Assembly: GCA_027563935.2 (NCBI GenBank)
Contig: CM050453.2
Location: 90,432,665-90,496,664 of the forward strand
Reading direction: 5' to 3'
DNA: 64,000 nt
Source: Costus lasius
Taxonomy: Eukaryota; Streptophyta; Magnoliopsida; Zingiberales; Costaceae
This document shows, piece by piece, positions 22,192 to 32,620 of this stretch (its first letter is position 1; the number at the start of each line of letters is the position of its first letter). The translations under genes were made by a program, and so were the position numbers. The notes beneath the pieces were generated by a model. The model saw nothing but the letters and a program-made list of their open reading frames with translations. It was not told where the DNA came from and did no database searches.

Positions 22192-25100
22192 ATGGTGCGA
22201 ACCAGAGGAAATGCTAGCGGCGAGGATGAGCAGCCCTCAGATCTCACGAGAACTATTGAGGCTCTGACAGGCATGGTACGGCAACAGGGTGCCATGATAG
22301 AGAGGCAAGCTCAGATGCTGCAGCAGCAACAGACTCAGCATCAAGAAGCGCAACAGCAGCTCTTGCAGCAAATGACTCAGGAGAGATCCCAGACTACTAC
22401 TCGAGGAGTGGGGACTGACTCTCAGGAGGACACTCACAGGCGCTATGCCTCACTTGTGAGTGAATTCCAGAAACTGGGTCCTAGTTCTTTTTATGGGGGC
22501 TCAGAATCAAGTAATGCAGAGAACTGGCAGTTATGCTTGGACAAGATTTTTCAAGTCATGCATTGCTCAGATGAGGACAAGCTGTGTCTGGCCACCTATA
22601 TGATGCGTGGTGACGCAGATGAGTGGTGGAAGGGCGTGGTGAGGTTAGCTGTGGAAAGACAAGAAACAGTAAATTGGCCCTACTTCTTGTCTCAATTTAA
22701 CGAGAAGTATTTCCCTGATAGCTTGGTAGAGGACCGAGAGGTGGAATTTATTCACCTGGAGCAGGGTGATCTGACTGTGGACCAGTACGAGTTACGGTTC
22801 ACTAAGTTGGGAATGTATGCCCCTCACCTAATAAACACTGAAAAGAGGAGGGCTACCAAGTTTCTCAGAGGTCTCAGATGGGACATTCGGGAGCAGGTTG
22901 GTGCTCAGCACTTGGAGACTTACGTTGAGACTGTTGGACGAGCACGCACCATTGAGAGGTACATATCTGAGAGGAGTTCTAGTGTGGCCATGACCGTGGT
23001 TCCTGCAGCTGAGGCGGCGGCTCCTCAGTATGGTAATGGCGGCAAGGGTAAGAAGTACCCTAGACGTAAGGACTACAAGAAGAGCAGGTATAAGCCTTAC
23101 TCTTACAAGGCACCGCAGCAGTCCAGGGATGCACTGCAGCAGTCCAGGGATACCAGGGATGTAAAGAACAGCAACACTGAGAACTGGACTTGTCATTATT
23201 GTGGGCTCAAGGGACATCTGATGAAGGATTGTTATAAGAAGAATGGTGTATGCTTCAGGTGTAAGAAACCAGGGCACATGGTTAAGGACTGCAAAGAACC
23301 TGAGATGCAGCAGAGAGGCGCAGATAAGCCTACAGTCCAGACTAGATTTTATGCTGTGGCTGAGAAGGATACACGAGCTTCCCGGTCCGTCGTGGAAGGT
23401 ACCTTATTTGTATTCGATCAGTTAGCTCGCATTTTATTTGACCCTGGTGCAAATTTGTCTTTTGTATCTGTTAAATTTGCTGCATGTTTACCTGTGTTAC
23501 CTAAGGTGCTAGATTATGTTGTGTCGGTGAGTACTCCCTTAGGAAAATCATTATCTACAGACACTGTTTGTGCTGATTGTGTAGTGCATGTAGAGGGTTA
23601 TGAGTTTCTTGTGGATCTAATCCTTTTGGACATGCAAGACTATGATGTCATCCTAGGTATGGATTGGTTATCCTCACATCATGCCACTGTGGATTGCTTT
23701 GAGAAAGTAATCACTTTGAATCTGATAGATGGGAATCGGCTTTTTGTGAGAGGTCTAGTGTCAGACCAAGGACCGCATGTGATATCTTTCCTACAAGCCA
23801 GAAAGTTACTTGCTAGTGGGTGTAAAGGTTATCTTGCACATGTTAAGGTGCAGGATGATTCTACTTCTGATTTGACTCAGATGGCGGTGGTGAAAGAGTT
23901 TCCTGATGTGTTCTCTGAGGAATTTTCAGGCTTGCCACCGATACGAGAGGTGGAGTTTGGCATTGAGTTGGCGCCAGGTACGGCACCTATCTCCAGAGCT
24001 CCTTACCGCATGGCTACATCAGAGTTGGCCGAACTTAAGAACCAACTGGAGGAATTGCTAGAGAAAGGTTACATTCGGCCTAGTGCTTCTCCTTGGGGAG
24101 CGCCAGTACTGTTTGTAAAGAAGAAAGATGGAACCCTGAGGATGTGTATAGACTACAGGCAACTGAACCAAGTGACTATCAAGAATAAGTATCCTCTTCC
24201 CAGAATTGATGATCTATTTGATCAACTACAGGGAGCTACAGTGTTCTCTAAGATTGATCTGAGATCAGGGTATTACCAGCTTAGGGTCAAGGATGAGGAT
24301 ATATTTAAGACTGCTTTCAGGACCAGGTATGGGCATTTTGAATTTCTAGTTATGCCTTTTGGACTGACGAATGCACCTGCTGTCTTCATGGATTTGATGA
24401 ACAGGGTATTTCATGAATTGCTTGACTCTTGTGTGGTAGTCTTTATAGATGATATCTTGGTATACTCACGGACTACTTCGGATCATGTCAGTGACTTGCG
24501 CAGAGTACTGGAGATTCTGAGGAAAAACCGATTATATGCCAAGGCTAGTAAGTGCGAGTTCTGGCTAGAAAAGATTAGTTTCCTTGGACATGTGATTTCT
24601 GGTCAGGGGGTGTCTGTGGATCCAGTTAAAGTGCAAGCCATCCTCAATTGGGGAAGACCGACTAGTGCTACTGAGATCAGAAGTTTCCTGGGTTTAGCAG
24701 GTTACTACCGGAGGTTTGTTGAGGGATTCTCCAAGCTGGCGGGTCCTTTAACTAAATTGACCAGAAAGGAGGCTAAGTTTAATTGGGATAACAAGTGTGA
24801 AGAGAGCTTTCAGGAACTGAAGAGGAGGTTGACTAGTACACCGATCCTCATTATTCCTAGTGATGGGGAAAGGTTTACTGTCTATACAGATGCTTCGGGC
24901 AAAGGGTTGGGTTGTGTCTTGATGCAGAAGGGTTCTGTGGTAGCCTATGCTTCGAGACAACTGAAGGAGTATGAGTTGAACTACCCTACTCATGACTTAG
25001 AGTTGGCGGCCGTAGTCTTTGCTCTGAAGATATGGCGTCACTATTTGTTGGGTCAAGAGTTTGATCTGTTCACTGACCACCAGAGTCTCAAGTACATCTT

Positions 25101-25329
25101 CACTCAGAAGGAGTTGAACATGAGACAGAGAAGATGGATGGAGTTGATCAAAGACTATGACTTCTCTATTCAGTATCAGGCTGGAAAGGCCAATGTAGTG
25201 GCTGATGCACTGAGCAGACAATCATACAGTGATCGATCCTCGCTTTCGCGCAAGATCTATCCCAAGCTGAAAATATGTAAATCATCAATTGAAGGACTCA
25301 AGGATCACTTTCGTTCATCTGAATCCTAA
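22192..25329 (+). CDS. Tekay/Del-like gag-pol, copy 2 (open, lacks integrase, chimeric tail)
   Basis: 1,045 codons without a stop. Gag is about residues 1-300; knuckles [14 protein letters not shown] and [14 protein letters not shown] are near 333-372; the protease site DPGA is near 415; the RT FIDD box is near 751-754; RNase H starts around VYTDASGKG, near 897, and runs to the ADALSR motif. Element sequence ends at about 25220, codon 1009. The last 36 codons are read from the adjoining, unrelated DNA. Integrase, chromodomain and the right-hand LTR are absent, so it could make gag, protease and RT but not integrate alone. It starts at the ATG after the leader, in the same context as copy 1. 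Confidence 0.93.
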   Translation: MVRTRGNASGEDEQPSDLTRTIEALTGMVRQQGAMIERQAQMLQQQQTQHQEAQQQLLQQMTQERSQTTTRGVGTDSQEDTHRRYASLVSEFQKLGPSSFYGGSESSNAENWQLCLDKIFQVMHCSDEDKLCLATYMMRGDADEWWKGVVRLAVERQETVNWPYFLSQFNEKYFPDSLVEDREVEFIHLEQGDLTVDQYELRFTKLGMYAPHLINTEKRRATKFLRGLRWDIREQVGAQHLETYVETVGRARTIERYISERSSSVAMTVVPAAEAAAPQYGNGGKGKKYPRRKDYKKSRYKPYSYKAPQQSRDALQQSRDTRDVKNSNTENWTCHYCGLKGHLMKDCYKKNGVCFRCKKPGHMVKDCKEPEMQQRGADKPTVQTRFYAVAEKDTRASRSVVEGTLFVFDQLARILFDPGANLSFVSVKFAACLPVLPKVLDYVVSVSTPLGKSLSTDTVCADCVVHVEGYEFLVDLILLDMQDYDVILGMDWLSSHHATVDCFEKVITLNLIDGNRLFVRGLVSDQGPHVISFLQARKLLASGCKGYLAHVKVQDDSTSDLTQMAVVKEFPDVFSEEFSGLPPIREVEFGIELAPGTAPISRAPYRMATSELAELKNQLEELLEKGYIRPSASPWGAPVLFVKKKDGTLRMCIDYRQLNQVTIKNKYPLPRIDDLFDQLQGATVFSKIDLRSGYYQLRVKDEDIFKTAFRTRYGHFEFLVMPFGLTNAPAVFMDLMNRVFHELLDSCVVVFIDDILVYSRTTSDHVSDLRRVLEILRKNRLYAKASKCEFWLEKISFLGHVISGQGVSVDPVKVQAILNWGRPTSATEIRSFLGLAGYYRRFVEGFSKLAGPLTKLTRKEAKFNWDNKCEESFQELKRRLTSTPILIIPSDGERFTVYTDASGKGLGCVLMQKGSVVAYASRQLKEYELNYPTHDLELAAVVFALKIWRHYLLGQEFDLFTDHQSLKYIFTQKELNMRQRRWMELIKDYDFSIQYQAGKANVVADALSRQSYSDRSSLSRKIYPKLKICKSSIEGLKDHFRSSES

Positions 25330-26792
25330 GTTGATTATCTCAAGTGGAATCTCAATGATCACTTTCGTGCATCCGAGTCTCAGCACAAGTTCTACTTATG
25401 GTTTTCCAATGCTCTGATCCTCACTTTCGCACAAGATCTTTACGTTTAACAAAATAACTCAATCCTAGATTCAAATTATCAAACATGGCAATAAAACTAC
25501 TAAAAATCAGAATTCAAAGAACAAACCTAATTTCTTACGATAAGTTCCAAACTCACTGATTTCTAGGGTTCCATGTTTCACAATCAACCTCTGAGTCTAT
25601 TTTGCAAAAACTCTAAAACATGCATGATAATAAGAATACTTCGGAGAATTATAGGGAATCGTCACATAAGTAGAATTATCACAACAAAATTATTCTGACG
25701 AAATAAAAGTTATCTAGTCATATAAAATCAAGGGAAATTACTCCCCCATGTCCCATAAAGATGTTTAAGCTAGCATAGAGGAAGAATTATAATAAATCAT
25801 AGTTTAGAATGATCAGAAATTGAAAAGAAGGGAAAATCAACTTTACAGTACGGCTGTAATGAAAATTATGGCCATAATTTTGGTCATGAACAGTGCAGGC
25901 GCCTCTTCTTTTATTGATTTCTCCTCCGATCGATCTCCTTTCGCTCTAAAACTTCCGGGGTATCCTCTCCTCCTCCAAGCAATGCTTCCCCTGAAATTTC
26001 ACGGCCGGAGATGCGCTGTACGCTTCCCGGAGGTGAAACCTAAGGCGGCATCATGTAATGCGATTTCTCCCTCGACAGTGGATGAAAATTAGGGCTTTCA
26101 CCCTTGTCGTGTTCTCCTCCTCCGAGGCTTTTTTTTCCTTCTTACAGCTTTGAATTTAAGGGCCTGAATTGTCCGCAATCGATCACGCAAAAATTGGACT
26201 CAAATTTGAACGTGAAAATTGCGTCTCCAGGTTGTAATTACGGCCGTAATATTGGTTATGGCACTGCCGTAATTTCTGCAAAGTTCTTCTATACAGGATT
26301 TGACAAGAATTACGGTACCATGTAATGTTTTACAGTAGTGCCGTAATATTTGAAAATCTTTCGGGTCAGAAGTTGCTTCAAAATACGGCACCATGATTTT
26401 AGTTACGGCAGTGCCGTAATTTCTCCCAAATCTTCTGTACGGAACTCACCCAAAATACGGCAGTGTTCCAAAATTACGGTAGTACTCGAAAATACGGTAC
26501 CATAATTATAATTATGGCACTGCCGTAATTTGGCTTTTGACTCCGATTTGCGTGAAATTTCTTATGTAACTTCTTCTTGATGATGGGAATTTTTCTATGT
26601 ATCTGATTTTGCTTGAAGACACCTTAAAATCGTGCCTTTTTTACCTGAAAATCATCAAAAACCAATATAGAAGTAGATTATGCAATATTTGATTAAAAAA
26701 AGGCATAAAAATAAGCAAAGCTGTAAGAATATGACACAAAAAGATCAATGAAATGACACAAAATATATTATAAATATTGGTGTCATTAAACA
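25221..26792 (-). repeat. Minus-strand Athila-like LTR
   Basis: Read on the minus strand it starts TGTTTAATGACACC at 26792. Just upstream on that strand is the sequence typical of Athila 3' ends, GCTTGAGGACAAGC (26810-26823). The other end is probably at TGATCGATCC (25230), where the Tekay-like copy 2 stops. It carries double-palindrome composites of the ATTACGG flavour at about 25848-26529, roughly 260 bp from the LTR start. Boundaries are inferred. Confidence 0.6.
25848..26529. repeat. Double-palindrome cluster, ATTACGG flavour (LTR copy)
   Basis: Clear composites on the plus strand: 26237-26250 (ATTACGGCCGTAAT, perfect), 4 bp, 26255-26273 (GTTATGGCACTGCCGTAAT); and 26492-26506, 4 bp, 26511-26529 (ATTATGGCACTGCCGTAAT). 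Further degenerate composites are near 25848, 26306 and 26385. In element orientation the order is 19-bp dyad, N4, 14/15-bp dyad. Confidence 0.85.
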
Positions 26793-28724
26793 CATAAGGC
26801 TCAAACTTTGCTTGTCCTCAAGCAAATAAATAGAATAAAGAACAATGCAATGGAAAATATACTTTCTTATGAAAAATAAATTTCTAAAATATAATTACTC
26901 ATGAAATATTCCACCAACTTTTTACACAAGATTTCAGATAAATAAATCGTTCTCTGAAATTAATCTTTAAGATTCACAACTTTGATCAAATAAAATTTCG
27001 TAACTCGCACAATAAATAGAATCTCAGTCTCATGAATTCACCCAAGTTTCAGTTTAAATCTATCATACTTTTGTTTACAGGAATAGGATCTCCAAAATCT
27101 TTTTCCACATCAAAATCTTTCTTTTCTAAATTTTCTTTTATTGTATTTTTGATGGTATATACCCACATAGATACACACTTTTTATTTGAACTTCAACCCT
27201 TGTCTTCGGTACCACTGTCAATTTTACACAGTGCCAAGTAGGGGAGTTATTTTTTTCTCTCTTTTTCTTTTTTATAGACTTCAACCCATGTCCTTTGGTA
27301 CCACCGTCAATTTTGCACAGTGCCAAGTAGGAAAGTCTCTCTCTCTCTTTGTGGATCTTGGATTCTTTCTTCCAAACAAATAGTAAGATAAACTAAACAT
27401 CAACTAGGTTAATCAATTGAAATTAATTCAAAAATTAGACTCATATGCTCATTTTATTCAAGAAAGATGTTTCACTCTTAGATTGCATTCATCAAACAAC
27501 ATACCTACCCAAAACTATGTGCATCAATTAATGAAATATTTCAACAAGTAGATATATATTGAAGAAATAAATTAAACATAATAGAAATATCTCCATTTAG
27601 GCATATGCATAACATTCATCATCATAGAAAAATTTACACACCTCTCATCACATGAATTTAAGTCATAAAAATTTTTAAACATCAAAAATATCAAAATCAA
27701 TGCAAAAGACGTGAAGCATGAAACTCATCTAGTCAAAAGTGTAAAATGACAGATTCAAGCAATGACAACGAATAGAAATCTCAGTAAGTGATACAATCAT
27801 AGCAAATAGCAAAAGAAATCAAGTAGCAACACCATACAATCATATCTAATAAGATCACTAGAAAGTGCAAACAATACTCACAAAACAATATAGCAAGCTT
27901 AATCGTTGTCAGGCCAGATGCAGCTGGGTTCAAAGATGTGTCTTTTGAAAATTTTACCTGCATAATTTAAGATACATAAGGCTCATACCAAAAATAGTAT
28001 CTAACTAAAAAATAATAATAATTTTCTCAAGGAAGAATTAGAGATGTCGCCGAAGGTCTAAAGAAGATGCCGGTGGAAAGAGCTGATGCAGGCGAGAAGT
28101 AGAGGTGGAACAGATGCTAGCTGAAAAGCTACTAGCAATGATGATGATGGTGCCGACAGTAGAGTGAGTAATCTCCAGTGGCCTACTAGAGACTACAGTC
28201 ATGGTGGCGAGATCGTCAGCTGGTGCAAAAGATAGCACTACAAAAAAATAAGAGTCACAAATGAAGATCCTACTGCAAAAATAAATAAAATCAATAGAAA
28301 GAGAGGTAGTCGAATAATTTCGAACATCACAATTCTCCTCTGCCAAATCTGGACGTTGCCCTCGATGTCCTCTTTGGGGTCTTGGTCTGACACGCCTCAC
28401 CCTTAGATCCTGCATCGGCGCCTCGCAGATGTCGGAATCTCATCGTCGCCCTCCTGGCAATGGCATCAGAGCTCACTGCTATGGAAAGGGGTCTCGCAGA
28501 CCTCTCTTCGTCACACGCCTGGTGACGACATCGGAGCCGCTGCTCCGGGAAGAGGTCCTGCCGACCTCTCATCGTCGCCCACCTGGCAAAGGCATCAGAG
28601 CTCGCAGCTCTGGGAAGGGGAGAAAGGGGAGGCGGATGCTCGCGCCGCCTATCCCTATTGGTGCGCCGCCTGCACACCTGCTACCCACGCAGGTAGCACT
28701 GTCATCTCCTCCACTTGGAACAAC
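26793..28724 (-). other. Athila-like 3' non-coding region and unassigned GC-rich DNA
   Basis: 26793-28020 is the minus-strand 3' non-coding part of an Athila-like element; 27430-27960 matches 60588-61150. It includes a duplicated 51/52-bp block (27191-27241 and 27279-27330) ending CAGTGCCAAGTAG. At 28020-28724 I see no recognisable gene. Open frames on both strands at 28327-28743 come from three diverged units of about 64 bp (starting 28439, 28504 and 28568). Confidence 0.55.
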
Positions 28725-30419
28725 TGATAAGCGTTATTTCTAATGGATTTAAAGTCTTATTTATGTGCTCTTTTCAGGCTTAAGTCTTGCTTTTATCCTA
28801 TTATTTTGAATCTTTTTCCATTAAGTTCAGAAACTTCACTATTTTTTGATTGTTTGTGAAATGCAGGTTATTTTCCTATATTTTTGACAATATTTTGAAC
28901 ATTTGAAGTTATGGAAAGGTTCAACACATTACAAGCATCACACAGGAAAATTTTAGAAATTTTTAGAGTTATCTGTGCTGATCACGGCCTAGCCATGCTT
29001 GCCATAACGGCCGTGATCAGATTGGCGTCCAAGTCCCTTGTTTAGCGAAGCCGACACGGCATGGCTGTGATGGTCATCACGGCCGTGACTGCCAAAATCT
29101 AGAAATTCAGAGCACTTGTCATGGCTTAAAGCATGGGCATGTTCAGACATTCACGAACCCATCACGGTCAGACATTCACAAACCCATCACAGCCTGGCCG
29201 TGATGCCCATCATGCCCATGATGACTTCGGCACAAACTCAACACCGGCGTCGTGCACGGGTGTGCTTAGCTTCCAGAAATTTTTTGTGCCCATCATGACC
29301 TGCCTGTGTTTAGCTTCACGGCCGTGCTAAGATCTCTGCAAATACCATAACTCATCACGGCCAGGTTATCACGGCCATGTTCGCGTCCGTAAATCCTGAC
29401 CTTTCACCCATTTTTCATCAAATCCGATGCTCCAGATGCCTAGAAATTGGGGGAAACTCCTAATTAATCTTCCTAATCGCCCAAGGCTTCGAGGGAAGTA
29501 TAAAATCAAGGATTTCGGGTGGTTACATAGGTTGAATCCTTGGAGAAGGCGACTAGGGTGAAAACAAGGTGAAAACTCGATTCGAGGGCGTGATTCGACG
29601 GATTTCTTTGGGGCTTTCAGGAGAAGACTAAAGATTTATCGTCTCCTATCCTTGATTTGTAATTTCCCTTACTTTTGAACTCAATTTCTTAGGTTTTCAT
29701 GTGTTAAACGATGTATGTTCTAGAGTAAAACCCTAGTTTGGGACTCGGGCGTAGCCTGTTGAACAATTTGCACATGTAAAACTTCTTTATTGAATCTCAG
29801 TGTCATTTTTAGTAAATTGACTTATTTAAATGAGTTGTGCTTATTGCGTATAATTATTTTGGCCAAACTTTTGTTTGTGTTATGTGTTACGAGAAGAGTC
29901 GAGAGGTGAATCATCACACTCAAACTTTCTCATTTAAATTTGTGACTTGGATTACGAGAGTCGTTCAAAGTTACTCGAGGATTTACGATTGTCATAGAGC
30001 CCATTGGATATTTCTTAAGTTAGTTTTGCTACGAGAGTAGGAGATTAGCTTAAGGTAGACACCGGATTACGCTTCGAGAGAAGGTAATCCGTACCATAGG
30101 ATTAATCGCCTTAAGTTGTTTACTGTCGGATTGCGCTTCAAGAGAAGGAGATCCGTTTTCTAATTCGTTTTGATTCAATGTTTTACATTTAAAGCATTCA
30201 ACGAGGTAAAACCTAAAGTTCTAAACATTTCTAAAACTATAACTTTCCTGATTAGTCTTTGATTTCTTGATTCGATAGATTAGTTTTAGTGCAATTCTTT
30301 CATTTTGAATTGGAATTGTCTAGATTTCAATGATACTTAAAGTTGGTACTTGACACCCTGCTCCCTTGGGATGATCTTTTATTTCTTTGATAGAATCCGT
30401 GCACTTACGGGGCCTATCA
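28725..30419 (+). repeat. Plus-strand Athila-like 5' LTR (1695 bp)
   Basis: Begins TGATAAGCG and ends GGCCTATCA, so the termini form a 5-bp inverted repeat (TGATA/TATCA). A tRNA-Asp-type primer site follows five bases later. It contains double-palindrome composites of the ATCACGG flavour at 28978-29370, about 255 bp from the LTR start, the same relative place as in the minus-strand LTR. No complete right-hand LTR was found. Confidence 0.85.
28978..29370. repeat. Double-palindrome cluster, ATCACGG flavour (LTR copy)
   Basis: Composites are [19-bp dyad]-N4-[14-bp dyad]: 28981-29017 (second dyad ATAACGGCCGTGAT), 29053-29089 (second dyad ATCACGGCCGTGAC), and 29186-29222 (ATCACAGCCTGGCCGTGAT, GCCC, ATCATGCCCATGAT). 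A degenerate one is near 29350. 28978-28989 and 29009-29020 also form a perfect 12-bp inverted repeat (CTGATCACGGCC). Confidence 0.88.
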
Positions 30420-30424
30420 AGTTT

Positions 30425-30440
30425 TGGCACCGTTGCCTGG
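30425..30440 (+). other. Primer-binding site, tRNA-Asp type
   Basis: TGGCACCGTTGCCTGG follows the LTR end and closely matches the TGGCGCCGTTGCCGGGG primer site used by Athila/Tat-type elements, with two visible substitutions in these 16 bases. Confidence 0.8.
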
Positions 30441-32620
30441 TGTTGACACAGATTTATATAGAGTTTTACATGTCATTTTGCTAATGAAATCATCCCCATT
30501 TTACAACTTTAAGTCTCATAATTACTTCTATTTGGATACATCTATGGAATTTGCACCTCTCTTGGTATTTTTACTTTTTCAGGTCAAAACGACCACAAAA
30601 GGGGTAGATTCTAGAACTTTCGCAATAGAGGAACTCATCTTAACTCAAGATGATCCTAACTGGAGGATTTCGGAGTCATCGAGGCCTTTGTCAGAAATCA
30701 CGACCGGATCCTGACTAGAATCATACCTGTGATCGTCGTTATACTAGAAGCTGCAAGCGATAAATCACTACCGGGTCACGACCAAATTCTCACCCGAGAT
30801 TGCGGACCCGCCTGTTACGAAATCGCGATTTTAGCCAAGATTCCTTCAATCTAATTTAAGAGAAGGATGAAGGGCACTGAGGAATTTCATCCACTATTGA
30901 CAAAGAGGCGAGGAGCAGGCTTTAGACAGCAAATTTGGCCACATAATCATCATTTCGTGGAAGAAAAGTTGGCTGGCGGCGTGCAGGGCATGGAGGCTGG
31001 CGACAGAGTTCTCTTTCGGCTGAGCAGAGACGGCGATTTCAGAGCAGCTTTGGCAGGGGATGGGAAGAAGGAGAAAGTGCAAAGAGGACTAGAATAAAAG
31101 GCTGAAGAGAAGAGGAAGAGAGGATCTTTTGATCGCTGGGAAAATGGGGAGGCGTAGAGAAGAGTTGAGGTTGCAAAGAGGAGAAGAAGAGCCGCGCACT
31201 GCATCTGTTGAAGACACCTTATTGCGTGAGTCTCTTGGGAATAAATATGTAAGAAAGACCTAGTATTCATACTCAACTTATTGTGTTTATTGTGTAATCC
31301 CTGCATAGCATCGCATGATCTCATTCTTGTTGTGTAATTCCTGTTCAAGTATGGATATGCATATGTTGTTAAAGAACATTGTTTGCGCTTTCATGATGAT
31401 AATGCTAGGCTAAACACTAAATCAGGATGTGGGGTAGCCATTGATAACTTACTAGTTGCGATAGTTAGTTCTAATTGCCAAGGTCCTTGCTCGACCTTGT
31501 GAGCGTTCAATGCCTGTATTACCCGGAAGGATATTCTTGAACCTTTAATCTCTCGAGTAAGGTTTGTTAATCAGCTTCTCTAGGAGAAAACTCACTTGCA
31601 GGGCTGTACTTAGTTGTAGAATTATAGGAAAGCATTTTCCAGAAAGGTATGCTTGAGCCCTGAGTCGCAAGGGTGAGGTTTATTATCGGATCTATAGGAG
31701 AAAACTTGCCCGCGGGTCTATACTCACTTAGGGGAATACCGAAGTGAGGTTTGTAAATCAGATCTCTAGAAGAAAAACTCGCTTACAGATCTGTACTCAC
31801 TCGTGGGATTGTAGGGAGTTTAGACGCGGCAGAGAAACTCCTGTCCGACCACGCGTCGGACCCATTAGGTTGAGAGTTTATCCATTTTGTTGGTGTGCTA
31901 TGCCTACACTTCCCGAAAGGGAGTGTTTGAGCCTTTAGTCATCGCAAGTAAGGTTTGTCAATCAGCATCTTTAGGAGTTTCAACTCGCTTGAGGATCTAT
32001 ACTCACTTGTGGAGATTATAAGGGGCTTAGACGTAGCGGGGAGACTCTAGTCCAACCGTGCGTTAGAACCCTACGGATTGGACCGATAATCTAATATGTG
32101 GGAGCGGACAAGATTATTGGAGGGTAGCTACCTACGTGACAAGGAAGCTGAACCCCTTGAACTAGATAGGACATTGGCAAAAGAGTTTAACTATTCAACT
32201 GTAAGGAATGAAAGTGGTGAACCTATATCCTGATGCATCTCCTCATTATAAATCTCTCGTGTGATTTCTCCCGTTTATGTTTTGCACACTTAATTATTTC
32301 ATCGTCTTAAACTTCATCAATTTCGACGTAGTCTAGCTAGAAATTTCGTCATCTGTCGGTACTTGCCCATTAGTCCCCGTGGGATCGATATTTTATTACT
32401 TCGATAGACCCGTGCACTTGTGGGAAACGTCTACTATATTCATGGGTGCTATCACCAAGGAGCAAAATGTAGTCAATATTGACTAACTGTTGAGTTGATA
32501 GACTAGATACCTTTTGTTTGTGTTTAGCTTTTTATTTTCACTTTAAATTTATTTGTTAATACATCTTGTCTTCTTTCTTTCTTCAAGCTTATATTATTCT
32601 CTGGTCTGCTAACCTTGTGC
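30441..32620 (+). other. Long leader before gag, with diverged repeats and an internal LTR-end relic
   Basis: No gene is recognised. Four diverged units beginning GTRAGGTTTRT start near 31558, 31672, 31745 and 31948, each with AGGAGAAAAC-like and TACTCACT-like words. At 32360-32454 the sequence resembles the last 90 bp of the LTR at 30330-30419 (CGTGCACTTG, final CTATCA) but no primer site follows. This suggests part of a second, related LTR sits in the leader. Confidence 0.5.

Noticed and set aside
28327..28743. Overlapping open frames of 104-125 codons on both strands
   Set aside because: They come from three diverged 64-bp tandem units; composition is Arg/Pro-rich on both strands and no family is recognised.
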